Origin: Azospirillum doebereinerae
Lineage (GTDB): Bacteria; Pseudomonadota; Alphaproteobacteria; Azospirillales; Azospirillaceae
Direction of reading: 5' to 3'
NCBI RefSeq assembly: GCF_003989665.1
Contig: NZ_RZIJ01000006.1
Span: forward strand, 184,902 to 248,901
Length of the DNA stretch: 64,000 bases
This document shows, one piece after another, positions 9,064 through 18,773 of the stretch (within the stretch, counting starts at the first letter, position 1; every line of letters starts with the position of its first letter). Under the pieces are notes generated by a model. It was not told the DNA's origin. It made no database searches and saw only the letters and a program-made list of their open reading frames with translations. The position numbers were made by a program, and so were the translations under genes.

Positions 9064-9960
9064 TCAGAGCTCTCCGATCTCGAAATGCACGACGCCGGTC
9101 AGCCGTTCGCCCGGCGGCAAAGCGATGACCCCGGCGTCGGGCTCGTCCGGCCGGTTGAGCGCGTCGGTCATGTGGCTGACCGGCTCGAGGCATAGATAAT
9201 TCTCGCCGGCCGGCGCGTAGACGATCAGGTGGCCGAACGGCCCTTCCGCCCGTAGCGTCAGCGACAACCCGAGCCCCGGCCATTCCAGCGCCGCCCTGCC
9301 GTTCCAGCCGGTGAAGCCGTTGTCCAGCGCGACCCCATCCATCATCACGCCGCACGGGAAGTCCCAAGCCGGCGGCAGTGCGTGGCGACGGTAGGGCAGG
9401 ATCGTCGCGTCATTTTCCCAAAACGTGCGGAGCGGCGCGGTTACGCGGGTTCCCGGCGGCTTCGGGAAATAGGGGTGCAGCCCGAAACCGGTGGGCATGT
9501 CGCTGTCGGACTCGTTCACCACGGCCAGCGCCACCGTCAGTCCGACGTCGTCCAATGTGATGGTCTGGGTGGCGCTGTAGCTCCAGGGCCACGCGTCGGC
9601 CCGATGACGAAAACCCAGCCGGGTGGAGGAGCGCGTCTGCTCCTCCACCCGCCAGGGCCTTGCCCAGCCGTGGCCGTGGATGCGGTGCGGGGATCCGAAA
9701 TCGGTCGGCATCTCCACAAGGCGCCCCTGGAAGGCGAAGCGACCGCCGGCGATCCGGTTGGAGAAGGGAATCAGGGGAAAACAGGCCATGTCGGGCGCGA
9801 AATCGCCGGCCAGCGCCGCCTCGCTCGCCGGGCGGAGCAGGTTGACCGGCCCGGCGCGCCGAGTCAGCGTCCAAGACGCGATGGAGCCGCCACAGGCGGG
9901 GGCGAGACGGCAATCCATCGCGCCGTGGCGCAACACCAACGTGTCGCGGATATCGATCAT
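9064..9960 (-). CDS. Aldose 1-epimerase family protein
   Basis: A 298-residue galactose-mutarotase-fold protein. The two conserved histidines are at 95/97 (IHGHGW) and 161 (GLHPYF), and the conserved glutamate is Glu258 in CLEPV. Family members interconvert alpha and beta anomers of aldoses, or act on sugar phosphates. There is no signal peptide, so it is presumed cytoplasmic. No sugar-use genes adjoin it, so the substrate cannot be named. It stands alone, divergent from the Ser/Thr kinase gene and convergent with the DUF1311-like gene. Confidence 0.85.
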   Translation of the reverse strand: MIDIRDTLVLRHGAMDCRLAPACGGSIASWTLTRRAGPVNLLRPASEAALAGDFAPDMACFPLIPFSNRIAGGRFAFQGRLVEMPTDFGSPHRIHGHGWARPWRVEEQTRSSTRLGFRHRADAWPWSYSATQTITLDDVGLTVALAVVNESDSDMPTGFGLHPYFPKPPGTRVTAPLRTFWENDATILPYRRHALPPAWDFPCGVMMDGVALDNGFTGWNGRAALEWPGLGLSLTLRAEGPFGHLIVYAPAGENYLCLEPVSHMTDALNRPDEPDAGVIALPPGERLTGVVHFEIGEL

Positions 9961-10168
9961 GCGCAGTCCCCGCTTTCAGCCCCCCGTTGTTATCGCACAT
10001 GCGAAGAACGAAGGGAAACGCCCGTCGCGGCTGTCGCACCATCACCACAACTCGTGGGTTTTCGACGAAAAATGTCGCTATCATACACCGGTCCTTTACC
10101 GGCACGGCGCGACACTGCCCCGGACCGGCTTCCGCTCCGCCAGTATTCCCCACCGTCGAAAGGTCCGA

Positions 10169-12817
10169 GTGTCCAAGCCGCTGCCCAGCCGTCCGGCGGT
10201 CCCCCCGCCCTCCGCCAGCGTCGGAACGCTCGACGAGGCGGAGTTGTGCACGAGCCTCGCCGACTATCACGGCTGGCCGGCGCGCATGACGATGGGCATC
10301 GCGCTGCGCTCCCACCTCGACCCGCTGGCGCTGACGCCGACCGAGCTGATCCACCATGCCAAGCCGCTGAAGGCGTTGCTGGAGCAGGGCCAACTGGTCG
10401 AAAACGCGGCGGCCCGGATCGCCACCGTCCAGTCCCGCACCCCCGGCCAGGAGCAGCGCGCCCGCCGGGTGGCGCTGCAATGCGCCATCGACGAGACCTG
10501 GACCAAGGCCCGTTTCGCGCAGCTTGCCTTCGCCGACCTGCCCAAAGGGCGCTCGGCCCTTGATTCGGTGCTGGCGGCGGGGCCGGGGAAGTCGCCGACC
10601 GGCGACGCAGCCTACGACCTGCGGGTCGCGCTGAGCGTGGAGCTTTGCGAGATCAAGAGTTGGGCGTCCAAGCTCGACCGATTGCTGGAGCTTCACCAGT
10701 GGGACCGGGACGACAGGCTGTCCGACGCAGTGGACGGCGTGATCGGCGATTTGCTGTCGTCGGTCGCCGCCGGTTATGAGCTGTTCGGCAACGGGCTGAC
10801 GCCCGGCGCGCTGCTGATCACGCTGTGCGACCTGCTGTTCGGCCGAATCGGCGTGGAGGCGATGGGGCCGAACCGGCTCGGCGTGCTGAACGCGCTGTTC
10901 CGGCAAGGCAAGCTGCCGATGGCGCGGCTAATGGTGCTCGACCGTATCCGGCGCCAGTTGAAGGCGCCGCAGCCGCTGGGCCGGGGCGCCTTGGATCAGG
11001 ACACCGATTGCCTGAAGACGCTGGTCGGCCATCTGCTGACCCGAAAGGGACTGACCGGCGGCCCCTTGATGGCCGACGCGCTGACCGTCCGCTATTCCCG
11101 CCGGCTGCAGCAGGGCGGGGCCAGCGCCTACCGCCACTCCATCGTCGGGCTGGGGGAGGGGCAAGCCGACCTGATCTGCCGGATCCATTACCTGACCGCC
11201 GTCGCCGCCGCCCCCCCGGCGGAGCGGCACATGGGCGAGATCGTGGCCTCGCTCGACGCCGCCGTCGGCAACGAGCTGCTGATCGAGAACACACTGGTCC
11301 AAAGCCCCGACACGGCGTTGCTGGAGCGGGGGCTGGCCGACGCCATGGCCGCCATCGCCGTATCCGTGCTTCCGGAGGAGGCGCGCGAGCGCATCGTCGC
11401 GCGGGCCAAGCGGTCAATCGACGATTACGTGAAGTCCGGCAAGCTCGCCGCCCGGCTGCGGCAGATCGAGCCGCTGGCGCGCCGCCGCACGATCCGGCTG
11501 GCGGAGATCGCCTGCTCCGGCCTAATCCGCGAGGACGGCGCGCTGCCGCTGATGCGCCAGCACATCCTGGAGGTCGTTCGCCAGCCGCAGTTCCAAGCCG
11601 ACCTCGCCGCCCAGCCCAACAACGAGATGGCGCAGGCCGAGGTGCGGCGTCTGCTGGAACTGCTGGACCGCCTGCGCCAGATGGCGACCGCGCCGGCTCC
11701 GGCGCCTCAAGCGGTTCCCCAGACTCCGGCGCCCCGCGCGCTCTCCGCCGATTCCGCCGACACCGTAGCGATACCGGCTGCTCCGGCGCGGGGGGCTGTC
11801 ACGGTGATGGCTGGCGCCAATCAGACGGTGACGATCACGGCGCCGCAGACGGACGGCCTCTGCCCGAGCTGCTTCGCCCACCGGCCGACGCGCGACACCT
11901 GCCGGGAGTGCGGCTATCCCGTGACTTCCGACAACCGGCCGGGCGTGCATCTGATGCCGGGCACGCTGCTGCTCGGCCGCTACAAGGTCGGGCGGGTGTT
12001 GGGGCAGGGCGGGTTCGGCGCCACCTATCTGGGCTGGGACGACCGGCTGCGGGTGCGGGTGGCGATCAAGGAGTTCTACCCGGCGAACCTGATCGCGCGA
12101 GTTCCCGGATCCTGCGGGGTCATCGCCTTTTCCGACGAGCACGCGCGCGGATTCGCCGCCGGCATGGCCAAGTTCCTCGACGAGGCGCGCCTGCTCGCCC
12201 GGCTGCGCGACGTGAAGGAGATCGTCGGCGTCCAGGACTTCTTCGAGGAGAACAGCACCGCCTATCTGGTCATGGAATTGCTGGAGGGCCGCACCATGAA
12301 GAAATACCTCGCCGACAGCGGCGGGCGGATCGACGTGCGGCGGACGCTGGGGGTGCTGACGCCGATCATGAAGGCGCTCCAGACCATTCACGAGCAGGGG
12401 CTGATCCACCGCGACATCAGCCCGGACAACATCTTCCTGACCAACGGCGGGGAACGGAAGCTGCTGGATTTCGGCGCCGCTCGGCAGGCGGCGGGGCAAG
12501 GGGCCGGGCTGACCGTGATCCTGAAGCCCGGCTACGCCCCGCCGGAGCAGTATTCCAACGAGGGCCGGCAGGGGCCGTGGTCCGACGTGTACGCGCTCTG
12601 CGCGACGATGTATCTGGCGCTGACCGGCAAGACCCCGCCCGACGCCACCGCCCGTTTCATGAACGACCGCATCCCCAAGCCCAACGCCCTCGGCGCCGGT
12701 CTGGCTCCCGCCTTCGAAAAGGTGCTGCTGTCGGGCCTCGCCATGCGCTGGCAGGATCGGCCGCAGAGCATGCGCGATCTGCTGCGCGCGATGACCGGCA
12801 GTTTCGGGGCGGGTTGA
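10169..12817 (+). CDS. Serine/threonine protein kinase with zinc ribbon and long N-terminal region
   Basis: An 882-residue protein. Residues 1 to about 530 are helix-rich and unrecognised, followed by a Pro/Ala linker. A zinc-ribbon-like motif lies at about 565-583 (CPSCFAHRPTRDTCRECGY). A eukaryotic-like kinase domain runs from about 600 to 880, with glycine loop GQGGFGATYLG, VAIKEFYP (Lys), HRDISPDN near 747, LLDFGAARQA and GYAPPEQYS. All key catalytic residues are present, so it should be active. I see no clear membrane segment. The GTG start at 10169 follows AAAGGT at ideal spacing; the long frame upstream is antisense to the epimerase gene. No phosphatase or FHA gene is adjacent, so the target is unknown. 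Confidence 0.9.
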   Translation: MSKPLPSRPAVPPPSASVGTLDEAELCTSLADYHGWPARMTMGIALRSHLDPLALTPTELIHHAKPLKALLEQGQLVENAAARIATVQSRTPGQEQRARRVALQCAIDETWTKARFAQLAFADLPKGRSALDSVLAAGPGKSPTGDAAYDLRVALSVELCEIKSWASKLDRLLELHQWDRDDRLSDAVDGVIGDLLSSVAAGYELFGNGLTPGALLITLCDLLFGRIGVEAMGPNRLGVLNALFRQGKLPMARLMVLDRIRRQLKAPQPLGRGALDQDTDCLKTLVGHLLTRKGLTGGPLMADALTVRYSRRLQQGGASAYRHSIVGLGEGQADLICRIHYLTAVAAAPPAERHMGEIVASLDAAVGNELLIENTLVQSPDTALLERGLADAMAAIAVSVLPEEARERIVARAKRSIDDYVKSGKLAARLRQIEPLARRRTIRLAEIACSGLIREDGALPLMRQHILEVVRQPQFQADLAAQPNNEMAQAEVRRLLELLDRLRQMATAPAPAPQAVPQTPAPRALSADSADTVAIPAAPARGAVTVMAGANQTVTITAPQTDGLCPSCFAHRPTRDTCRECGYPVTSDNRPGVHLMPGTLLLGRYKVGRVLGQGGFGATYLGWDDRLRVRVAIKEFYPANLIARVPGSCGVIAFSDEHARGFAAGMAKFLDEARLLARLRDVKEIVGVQDFFEENSTAYLVMELLEGRTMKKYLADSGGRIDVRRTLGVLTPIMKALQTIHEQGLIHRDISPDNIFLTNGGERKLLDFGAARQAAGQGAGLTVILKPGYAPPEQYSNEGRQGPWSDVYALCATMYLALTGKTPPDATARFMNDRIPKPNALGAGLAPAFEKVLLSGLAMRWQDRPQSMRDLLRAMTGSFGAG

Positions 12818-12830
12818 ATCCAAATGAAAA

Positions 12831-12856
12831 AGGGGACCGGCGCGAACCGGTCCCCT
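12831..12856 (-). terminator. Terminator between kinase and cyclophilin genes
   Basis: Perfect 10-bp stem, 12831-12840 with 12847-12856, and loop CGCGAA. On the minus strand it is followed by TTTTCATTTG, so it best serves the cyclophilin gene ending at 12888; it may also stop the convergent kinase transcript. Confidence 0.75.
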
Positions 12857-12887
12857 GTCTCTCAAGCCTGATCGGCGGACGGCAACG

Positions 12888-13439
<552 letters not shown>

Positions 13440-13606
13440 GCGAAACACTCCGATGGTGCCGAATTCCGCGCCGGGGACCATAGGGGAAAAGCCGCCCAAA
13501 GCAAAGCCGCCCGGCGGCACGAACTCTATCCTCCAATGGTCACGGACGATAGGGTCGTAAGTGGGTGTTGATGACGATGGATCCGACGTTGGTCGAGGAC
13601 GGGAAT

Positions 13607-15277
13607 ATGGCGTTGCGCAAGAGGAGACGGAGGGTTGTGGCGGTGGCGGCGCTGCTGCTGGGCGCCTGGACGGTGACGGCCGGGCTGTTCGCCGCCGCCG
13701 GTCTCGGCGCCGCCGCGACCATGGCCCTGCGCCGCGCCGGCTTCGACGAGGCCGTCGCCACCGTCGATTCCCTTGGGCTGGCGGAGGGTTGGCGGGGTTT
13801 GCGCATAGGCGTCGCCGTGGATTTCAACGGGCTGGCCGGGGCCGGTGCCGTGCTGGGCGTGCTGCTCGACGGGCGGGCACGGCTGTCCGGGGACTTGGTG
13901 GTCGGGCTGGCGGGCTGGGCGGTGACGGTCACCCCGCTGGGCTGCCTGAACGCGAAGGTGGAAGGCTTGGCCCTGCACGGCGAGGCCGTCCTTCTGCCGG
14001 AGGGTGCCATGCTGTGCGCGGCGAAGGACGCGCCCGTCCTGCGCTGGTCCGGCGACGGCGCCGTGGTGGTGGCCGAGATTCTCGTGCCGCGCCTGGATTT
14101 GCCGGCGCATGCTCTGCGGGTGGAGGGCTTGACGACGCTGCTGACGCAAACGCCACTCTCCCAGGCGGTGGAGAGCCACGCTGCCACCCTGCGCCGCACC
14201 GTCACCCCCGCCGAGATCGCGCCGCTGGCCGTCACCGCCAAGGCGGAGCAGAGGACGGGGGAACCGTGGCGCTTCACCGGAACCGCGATTGCGGCGCAAG
14301 GGTTGCTCACCGCTGCCCTGACCGGCACCCACGACCCGAACACGGGCGAGGGATACGCCGATCTGGCGACCAAACCAATGAAGCTGACCGCCAAGGGACC
14401 AGGGCTGAAGACGGTGTCACCGCTGCTGGCGGGCCTCGCCGGCCCCTCCACCGGCACCCTGACCGCCAAGGCCAAGGTCGCTTGGGGACCGTCCGGGCTG
14501 CGGTCGGGCGGTCAGGTCCGGATTCAGGACGGAGCTGGGAAATTCGGTCCGGTCGCGGTCGGCGGCGTCAACGGCGTGGTGGCGCTGTCCAGCTTGTCGC
14601 CGCCGGTCGTCCCCGACGGCCAGACGCTGTCGGTGGCCCTGCTTGATGTCGGCGTTCCGTTGACCGATGGAACGATCCGATTCGGCTACGGGCGCGACCG
14701 GAAGCTCGACGTGGACGAGGCGGTGTGGCGTTGGGCCGGCGGCAGCGTGCGCGCCGACCCGTTCGAGCTGTCGCCCACCGCGCCCAAAGGGCTTGTCACC
14801 TTGCACGCCGACCGGGTGGATCTTGCCCAAATCCTGACCCTGGTCGCCGTAGAGGGGATGGACGCGACCGGCACCCTGTCCGGCACCCTGCCAGTGCGGC
14901 TGTCCGGCGACCGTGTCGTCCTCGACGGCGGCGTGCTGGAGGCGGCCGGTAACGGCACCCTGCGCTACGACCCGGCCCATCCGCCGCCGGCCCTGCAAGG
15001 GGAGGACGGCAGCCCCGGCGCCCTGCTGCTGGGGGCGCTGACCGATTTCCGATACGACACGCTGCGCCTGACCATCGACGGCGAAGCCGGAGGAGAGTTG
15101 AGCGCGGGCTTGTCGGTGCGCGGGGCCAACCCCTCATTCTACGATGGCTATCCGGTCTCGCTTAACCTTAAGCTGTCGGGCGCGCTCGACCGGATCCTGC
15201 GCCAGAGCCTCGACGCCGTCCGCATTCCCGACATGGTGCGCGAGCGTATGACCGGTTTCGACCAGAAGGACCCTTGA
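13607..15277 (+). CDS. ydbH: YdbH-family AsmA-like intermembrane lipid transport protein
   Basis: A membrane-anchored periplasmic protein of 556 residues. After RKRRRR there is one N-terminal transmembrane segment, then a long repetitive beta-rich region. The C-terminal part (GYPVSLNLKLSGALDRILRQ) matches the YdbH family. In E. coli, YdbH is one of three partly redundant AsmA-like proteins (with TamB and YhdP) that carry phospholipids to the outer membrane, and it bridges to the lipoprotein YnbE. The next two genes here are YnbE and YdbL homologues, overlapping or abutting, so this is the same operon. The ATG at 13607 has GAGG eight bases upstream; GTG 13565 or ATG 13571 are possible earlier starts. 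Confidence 0.85.
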   Translation: MALRKRRRRVVAVAALLLGAWTVTAGLFAAAGLGAAATMALRRAGFDEAVATVDSLGLAEGWRGLRIGVAVDFNGLAGAGAVLGVLLDGRARLSGDLVVGLAGWAVTVTPLGCLNAKVEGLALHGEAVLLPEGAMLCAAKDAPVLRWSGDGAVVVAEILVPRLDLPAHALRVEGLTTLLTQTPLSQAVESHAATLRRTVTPAEIAPLAVTAKAEQRTGEPWRFTGTAIAAQGLLTAALTGTHDPNTGEGYADLATKPMKLTAKGPGLKTVSPLLAGLAGPSTGTLTAKAKVAWGPSGLRSGGQVRIQDGAGKFGPVAVGGVNGVVALSSLSPPVVPDGQTLSVALLDVGVPLTDGTIRFGYGRDRKLDVDEAVWRWAGGSVRADPFELSPTAPKGLVTLHADRVDLAQILTLVAVEGMDATGTLSGTLPVRLSGDRVVLDGGVLEAAGNGTLRYDPAHPPPALQGEDGSPGALLLGALTDFRYDTLRLTIDGEAGGELSAGLSVRGANPSFYDGYPVSLNLKLSGALDRILRQSLDAVRIPDMVRERMTGFDQKDP

Positions 15278-15534
15278 CCGCCATCATGACGACCAAGCCG
15301 CTCCCCCCCTATCTCGCGCCGCCGCTGCTGGCGTTGGCGTTGGCCGCCTGCTCCCCGACCGTGAAGATCGAGGCGCCGGACAAGCCCATCGAGATCAACC
15401 TGAACGTCCGCATCGAACAGGAGGTCCGCGTCAAGCTGGAGCGCGACGTGGACAGCGCCATTCGCAATGATCCGGCCCTGTTCGGCCTGCCGCCTGCCTC
15501 CGTGTCCAAAAGCGAAAAAGGGAAGACGCCGTGA
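15274..15534 (+). CDS. ynbE: YnbE-family outer-membrane lipoprotein
   Basis: A small lipoprotein of 86 residues. The lipobox region is LLALALAACSP, followed by VKIEAPDKPIEINLNVRIEQ, the hallmark of YnbE. In E. coli YnbE multimerises and completes the YdbH bridge at the outer membrane. The TTG start at 15274 has AAGGA at ideal distance and overlaps the ydbH stop; an ATG at 15286 is an alternative. It overlaps the next gene by one base (TGATG), which implies translational coupling. Confidence 0.85.
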   Translation: MTAIMTTKPLPPYLAPPLLALALAACSPTVKIEAPDKPIEINLNVRIEQEVRVKLERDVDSAIRNDPALFGLPPASVSKSEKGKTP

Positions 15535-15881
15535 TGCGCCGCTTTTTCCGCAGCCTGACCGCCGCCCTGTTTCTGCTGGGTGCTCCCGTCCTCACCGCCG
15601 TTCCGGCGTTGGCGCAGGATGCCCTGGCCGCTGCCAAGACGGCGGGTCAGATCGGCGAGCGGCCGGATGGGTTGGTCGGCGCCGTTGCCGGCGCCCCGCC
15701 CCTCGTCGAGACCTTGGTCGCGGAGGTCAACGCCCAGCGCCTCGCCCGCTACAAGGAGATCGCGAAGAGCAACGGCACCGCATTGGACAAAGTGCAGGCC
15801 GTCGCTGGCCAGCAACTGGTGGAACGCACCCCCGCCGGCCAGTTCGTGATGACGCCGGCCGGCCAGTGGCAGCGCAAGTGA
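15534..15881 (+). CDS. ydbL: YdbL family protein (DUF1318), periplasmic
   Basis: A 115-residue protein with a signal peptide (MRRFFRSLTAALFLLGAPVL, cleavage near PALAQ). The mature part has the YdbL pattern: an early GQIGERPDGLVG, then VNAQRLARYKEIAKSNG and QQLVERTPAGQF. In E. coli it is thought to modulate the YdbH-YnbE bridge. ATG 15534 overlaps the ynbE stop by one base with AAGGGAAG upstream. Its stop lies one base before the next GTG start. Confidence 0.85.
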   Translation: MRRFFRSLTAALFLLGAPVLTAVPALAQDALAAAKTAGQIGERPDGLVGAVAGAPPLVETLVAEVNAQRLARYKEIAKSNGTALDKVQAVAGQQLVERTPAGQFVMTPAGQWQRK

Positions 15882-15882
15882 C

Positions 15883-17904
15883 GTGACCGCCGCCGACGAT
15901 CCGGGCGCGGCTCTTGTCAGTTGCCGCCACCGCCTGTCCGAACGGCCGGGCGACGGTGCCGCGCTGGCCGGGCTGTTCGCGGCGCTCGACGCGCTGGGGC
16001 AGGCCGGCACCCCGGAGGAGGCGGTCGCCCGCTCCAACTTCGGCGAGGCGTTGCGACGGCAGGGCCGCGTGGCTGAGGCGGAGGCGCACCACCGCCAAGC
16101 GCTGGCGTGGCTGCCTGGATTCGGCGGCAACCATTTCAATCTTGGCGTGACGCTGCAAGCGCAAGGACGTGTCCATGAGGCGGTGGACGCCTATGGCGAG
16201 GCGGCCCGGCTGATGCCCGGTTTCGCCGGAGCCGCCTGCAACCAAGGCGCCATGCTGCGCGAGCTTGGCCGGCTGGAGGAGGCCGAAGCCTCCTTGCGCC
16301 GGGCGCTGGCGACCGATGCCGGTCTGGCGGCGGGCTGGCTGAACTTCGCATCGGTCCGGCGCGATCGGGGGGACGGGGAGGGGGCCGTCCGGGGCTTTCG
16401 CAACACGCTGGTCCTGCGCCCCGATCTGGCCGAGGCCCACGCCAATCTGGCGCTCGCCCTCAAGGAGACCGGCCGCCTGCCGGAGAGCTTGCCAAGCTTC
16501 GAGCGCGCTTTGCGCATCGGCCTGCCCGATGCCGGGGGCGCTTTGGCGCAGCTGGTGCAGCAGCGCCGCCACCTCGCGCGCTGGGACGGTCTGCCGGCCC
16601 TTTCGGAGTGGCTGGTCACGGCGGTGCGCGACGGCGTCACGCAGCAGGTTCATCCCTGGATTTTCCTTGGCGAGGGCGCCGGCCCGACGCTGGAGCGTGT
16701 CTGCGCGGAGCGTTACAGCGCATGGCGCGCGCGCGGCATCGTCCCGGCTTTCCCCAAGCGGACGGAGCGAAATGGGCGGCTTCGTGTCGGTTACCTCTCG
16801 GCCGATTACCACGAGCACGCCACCGCCATCCTGATCGCCGAACTGATCGAGCGGCACGACCGCGAGCGGTTCGAGATCGTCGCCTGCTCCCACGGTCCCG
16901 GCGACGGCGGCGCGATGCGGGCGCGTTTGCTTCGCGGCTTCGACCGTTTCCTCGATCTGTCGGCCCTGTCCGACGAGGATGCCGCCCGCCGAATCCACGC
17001 CGAGGGCGTCGACCTGTTGGTCGATCTGAAGGGGCACACCCAGCTTGCCCGGCCGGGCATCGCGGCGCATCGCCCGGCGCCGGTGCAGGCGCAATGGCTG
17101 GGTTATCCGGGAACGACGGGGGCGCCCTGGATCGACTACGTCATCGCCGACGCCACCGTCGCCCCCTTCACCCGGCAATCGGCCTTCACCGAGCGGATCG
17201 TCCATCTGCCGGAAGTCTACCAGCCCAACGACCGTAGCCGCCCCATCGGCCCCCCACCCGGCCGCGCGGCCTGCGGGCTGCCGAACGAGGGCTTCGTGTT
17301 CTGCTGCTTCAACGCCGCCTACAAGATCGGGCCGGCGCTGTTCGACCGCTGGTGCGGAATCCTGGCCGCCGTCCCCGGCTCGGTCCTGTGGTTGCTCGCC
17401 AGCCACCCGGAGGTGCCGGGCAACCTGTGGCGCCAAGCGGCTGCGCGGGGGATCGAGCCGGAGCGGCTGGTCTTCTCGCCGCGCCTGCCGGGCCCCGAGT
17501 ATCTGGCGCGCTACCGGCTGGCCGATCTGTTCCTCGATACCGGGCCGGTCGGTGCCCACACCACCGCCGCCGACGCGCTGTGGGCCGGGCTGCCGGTTCT
17601 GACGGTGCTGGGGGAGTCCTTCGCATCCCGCGTCGGCGCCAGCCTGTTGCGGGCGGTGGGGCTACCGGAACTGGTGGTCGAATCCTGGGATGCCTACGAA
17701 ACCGCCGCCCAACGCCTCGCGCGCCGGCCGGACGAACTGTCGGCCTTCAAGGAGCGGCTGGCGGCGAACCGCTCGACGGCACCGCTGTTCGACACCGACC
17801 GCTTCGCTCGCGCCCTGGAAAGCGCCTTCGAAACGATGTGGGCGATCCACGCGCGCGGCGAGGCGCCACGCTCCTTTGCCGTGGACGCCGAGGATCAGGG
17901 ATAG
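15883..17904 (+). CDS. TPR protein with O-GlcNAc transferase (SPINDLY-type, GT41) domain
   Basis: A 673-residue protein. Residues about 40-220 are TPR repeats (for example ARSNFGEALRRQGRVAEAEA and FNLGVTLQAQGRVHEAVDAY). The C-terminal half is a GT41 catalytic domain: LRVGYLSADYHEHA, VDLLVDLKGHTQLARPGIAA with the conserved His near 385, RPAPVQAQWLGYPGTTG, FCCFNAAYKIGP and DTGPVGAHTTAADALWAGLP. Such enzymes add GlcNAc or other sugars to Ser/Thr of proteins; bacterial ones can modify flagellin or envelope proteins. The GTG start lies one base after ydbL, so it is probably cotranscribed with ydbH-ynbE-ydbL. Its 3' end overlaps the convergent neighbour by 10 bases. Target and donor sugar are unknown. 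Confidence 0.9.
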   Translation: MTAADDPGAALVSCRHRLSERPGDGAALAGLFAALDALGQAGTPEEAVARSNFGEALRRQGRVAEAEAHHRQALAWLPGFGGNHFNLGVTLQAQGRVHEAVDAYGEAARLMPGFAGAACNQGAMLRELGRLEEAEASLRRALATDAGLAAGWLNFASVRRDRGDGEGAVRGFRNTLVLRPDLAEAHANLALALKETGRLPESLPSFERALRIGLPDAGGALAQLVQQRRHLARWDGLPALSEWLVTAVRDGVTQQVHPWIFLGEGAGPTLERVCAERYSAWRARGIVPAFPKRTERNGRLRVGYLSADYHEHATAILIAELIERHDRERFEIVACSHGPGDGGAMRARLLRGFDRFLDLSALSDEDAARRIHAEGVDLLVDLKGHTQLARPGIAAHRPAPVQAQWLGYPGTTGAPWIDYVIADATVAPFTRQSAFTERIVHLPEVYQPNDRSRPIGPPPGRAACGLPNEGFVFCCFNAAYKIGPALFDRWCGILAAVPGSVLWLLASHPEVPGNLWRQAAARGIEPERLVFSPRLPGPEYLARYRLADLFLDTGPVGAHTTAADALWAGLPVLTVLGESFASRVGASLLRAVGLPELVVESWDAYETAAQRLARRPDELSAFKERLAANRSTAPLFDTDRFARALESAFETMWAIHARGEAPRSFAVDAEDQG

Positions 17905-18620
17905 GCGCAGCGGTCGGCGGTGACGTCCACGAAGGAGCGCTGGCCGGCGGCGAAGGTGAATCGGTACTCGTTGTTGTCCACCACCAGGGACTGGTGCAGC
18001 GGCAGCACGCCGGTGGCCGTCGCGGTCTTGCCGCCGATGCCGGTGATCTTGATCGTCACCGGCTGGCTCGGGTCGAACCAGCTTTCCTGGTTGCCCTGGG
18101 CGTTGTGCGAGGGCTGCCCCTCGCCAGCCACCGTGACGGCGCCGTTGCCGAAGGTCGCCCCGCGCGTGCCGCCTTTCAGCAGGGGGGTGGTCAGGGTGAA
18201 ACGCTTGCTGTCGGCCGGCTGGCAGTTGCGCGGCGTCTGCGCCTGGGAGATCACGAAGGCCAAGCGATTCGCGTCCAGCCCGCCCTTGATCCGCTCCGCC
18301 ACCAGCTGCGACAGCCGGGCCAGATCGCCGGTCGGCACCTCGCGCTGGAGCCGGGCCTCAAGCTCGGCGCTGCGCGCTTCGGCCGTGCGGGCCGCCGTCT
18401 GCATCTGCGAGGCCAGCAATTCGAACTCGGCCTTCTGGCGCGACAGGGTGGCGATCTCCTCCCGCAGGGTGACGTCGCGCCCCTTCAACTGCTCGATGCC
18501 CATCTGGTAGGCGAACAGCCCGACCCCCAGCAGCAGCGCCGCCAGAATGCCGAACTTGCCGAAACCGGCCCAGACACGGCGGCGGTAGCGTCGTTCGTAG
18601 TCGTAGCGTCCCAGGGTCAT
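17895..18620 (-). CDS. Membrane-anchored coiled-coil protein of unknown function
   Basis: A 241-residue protein I cannot assign. After a basic N-terminus (RYDYERRYRRR) there is one membrane segment at about 20-40, then a predicted coiled coil at 44-95 rich in Glu/Arg/Ala. The C-terminal half is beta-like, with two cysteines at 133 and 238 that could form a disulphide if periplasmic. The topology suggests a periplasmic domain anchored in the inner membrane. It overlaps the end of the O-GlcNAc-transferase-like gene by 10 bases tail to tail, and is divergent from the HAD phosphatase gene. Confidence 0.75.
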   Translation of the reverse strand: MTLGRYDYERRYRRRVWAGFGKFGILAALLLGVGLFAYQMGIEQLKGRDVTLREEIATLSRQKAEFELLASQMQTAARTAEARSAELEARLQREVPTGDLARLSQLVAERIKGGLDANRLAFVISQAQTPRNCQPADSKRFTLTTPLLKGGTRGATFGNGAVTVAGEGQPSHNAQGNQESWFDPSQPVTIKITGIGGKTATATGVLPLHQSLVVDNNEYRFTFAAGQRSFVDVTADRCAYP

Positions 18621-18773
18621 GATGCGTCGCGGATGGGTGGCTGAGGAAGGCGCCTATGGCTAGCGGCAACGCCGGTGCGATGCAACCCCTTGACAGGCGG
18701 CGGTCCGGACATTGTTTCCCCGGCGGCGGCGCCATGCTACCAAAGCCCGAACTTTGTCATCGGGGTTCGCGCC

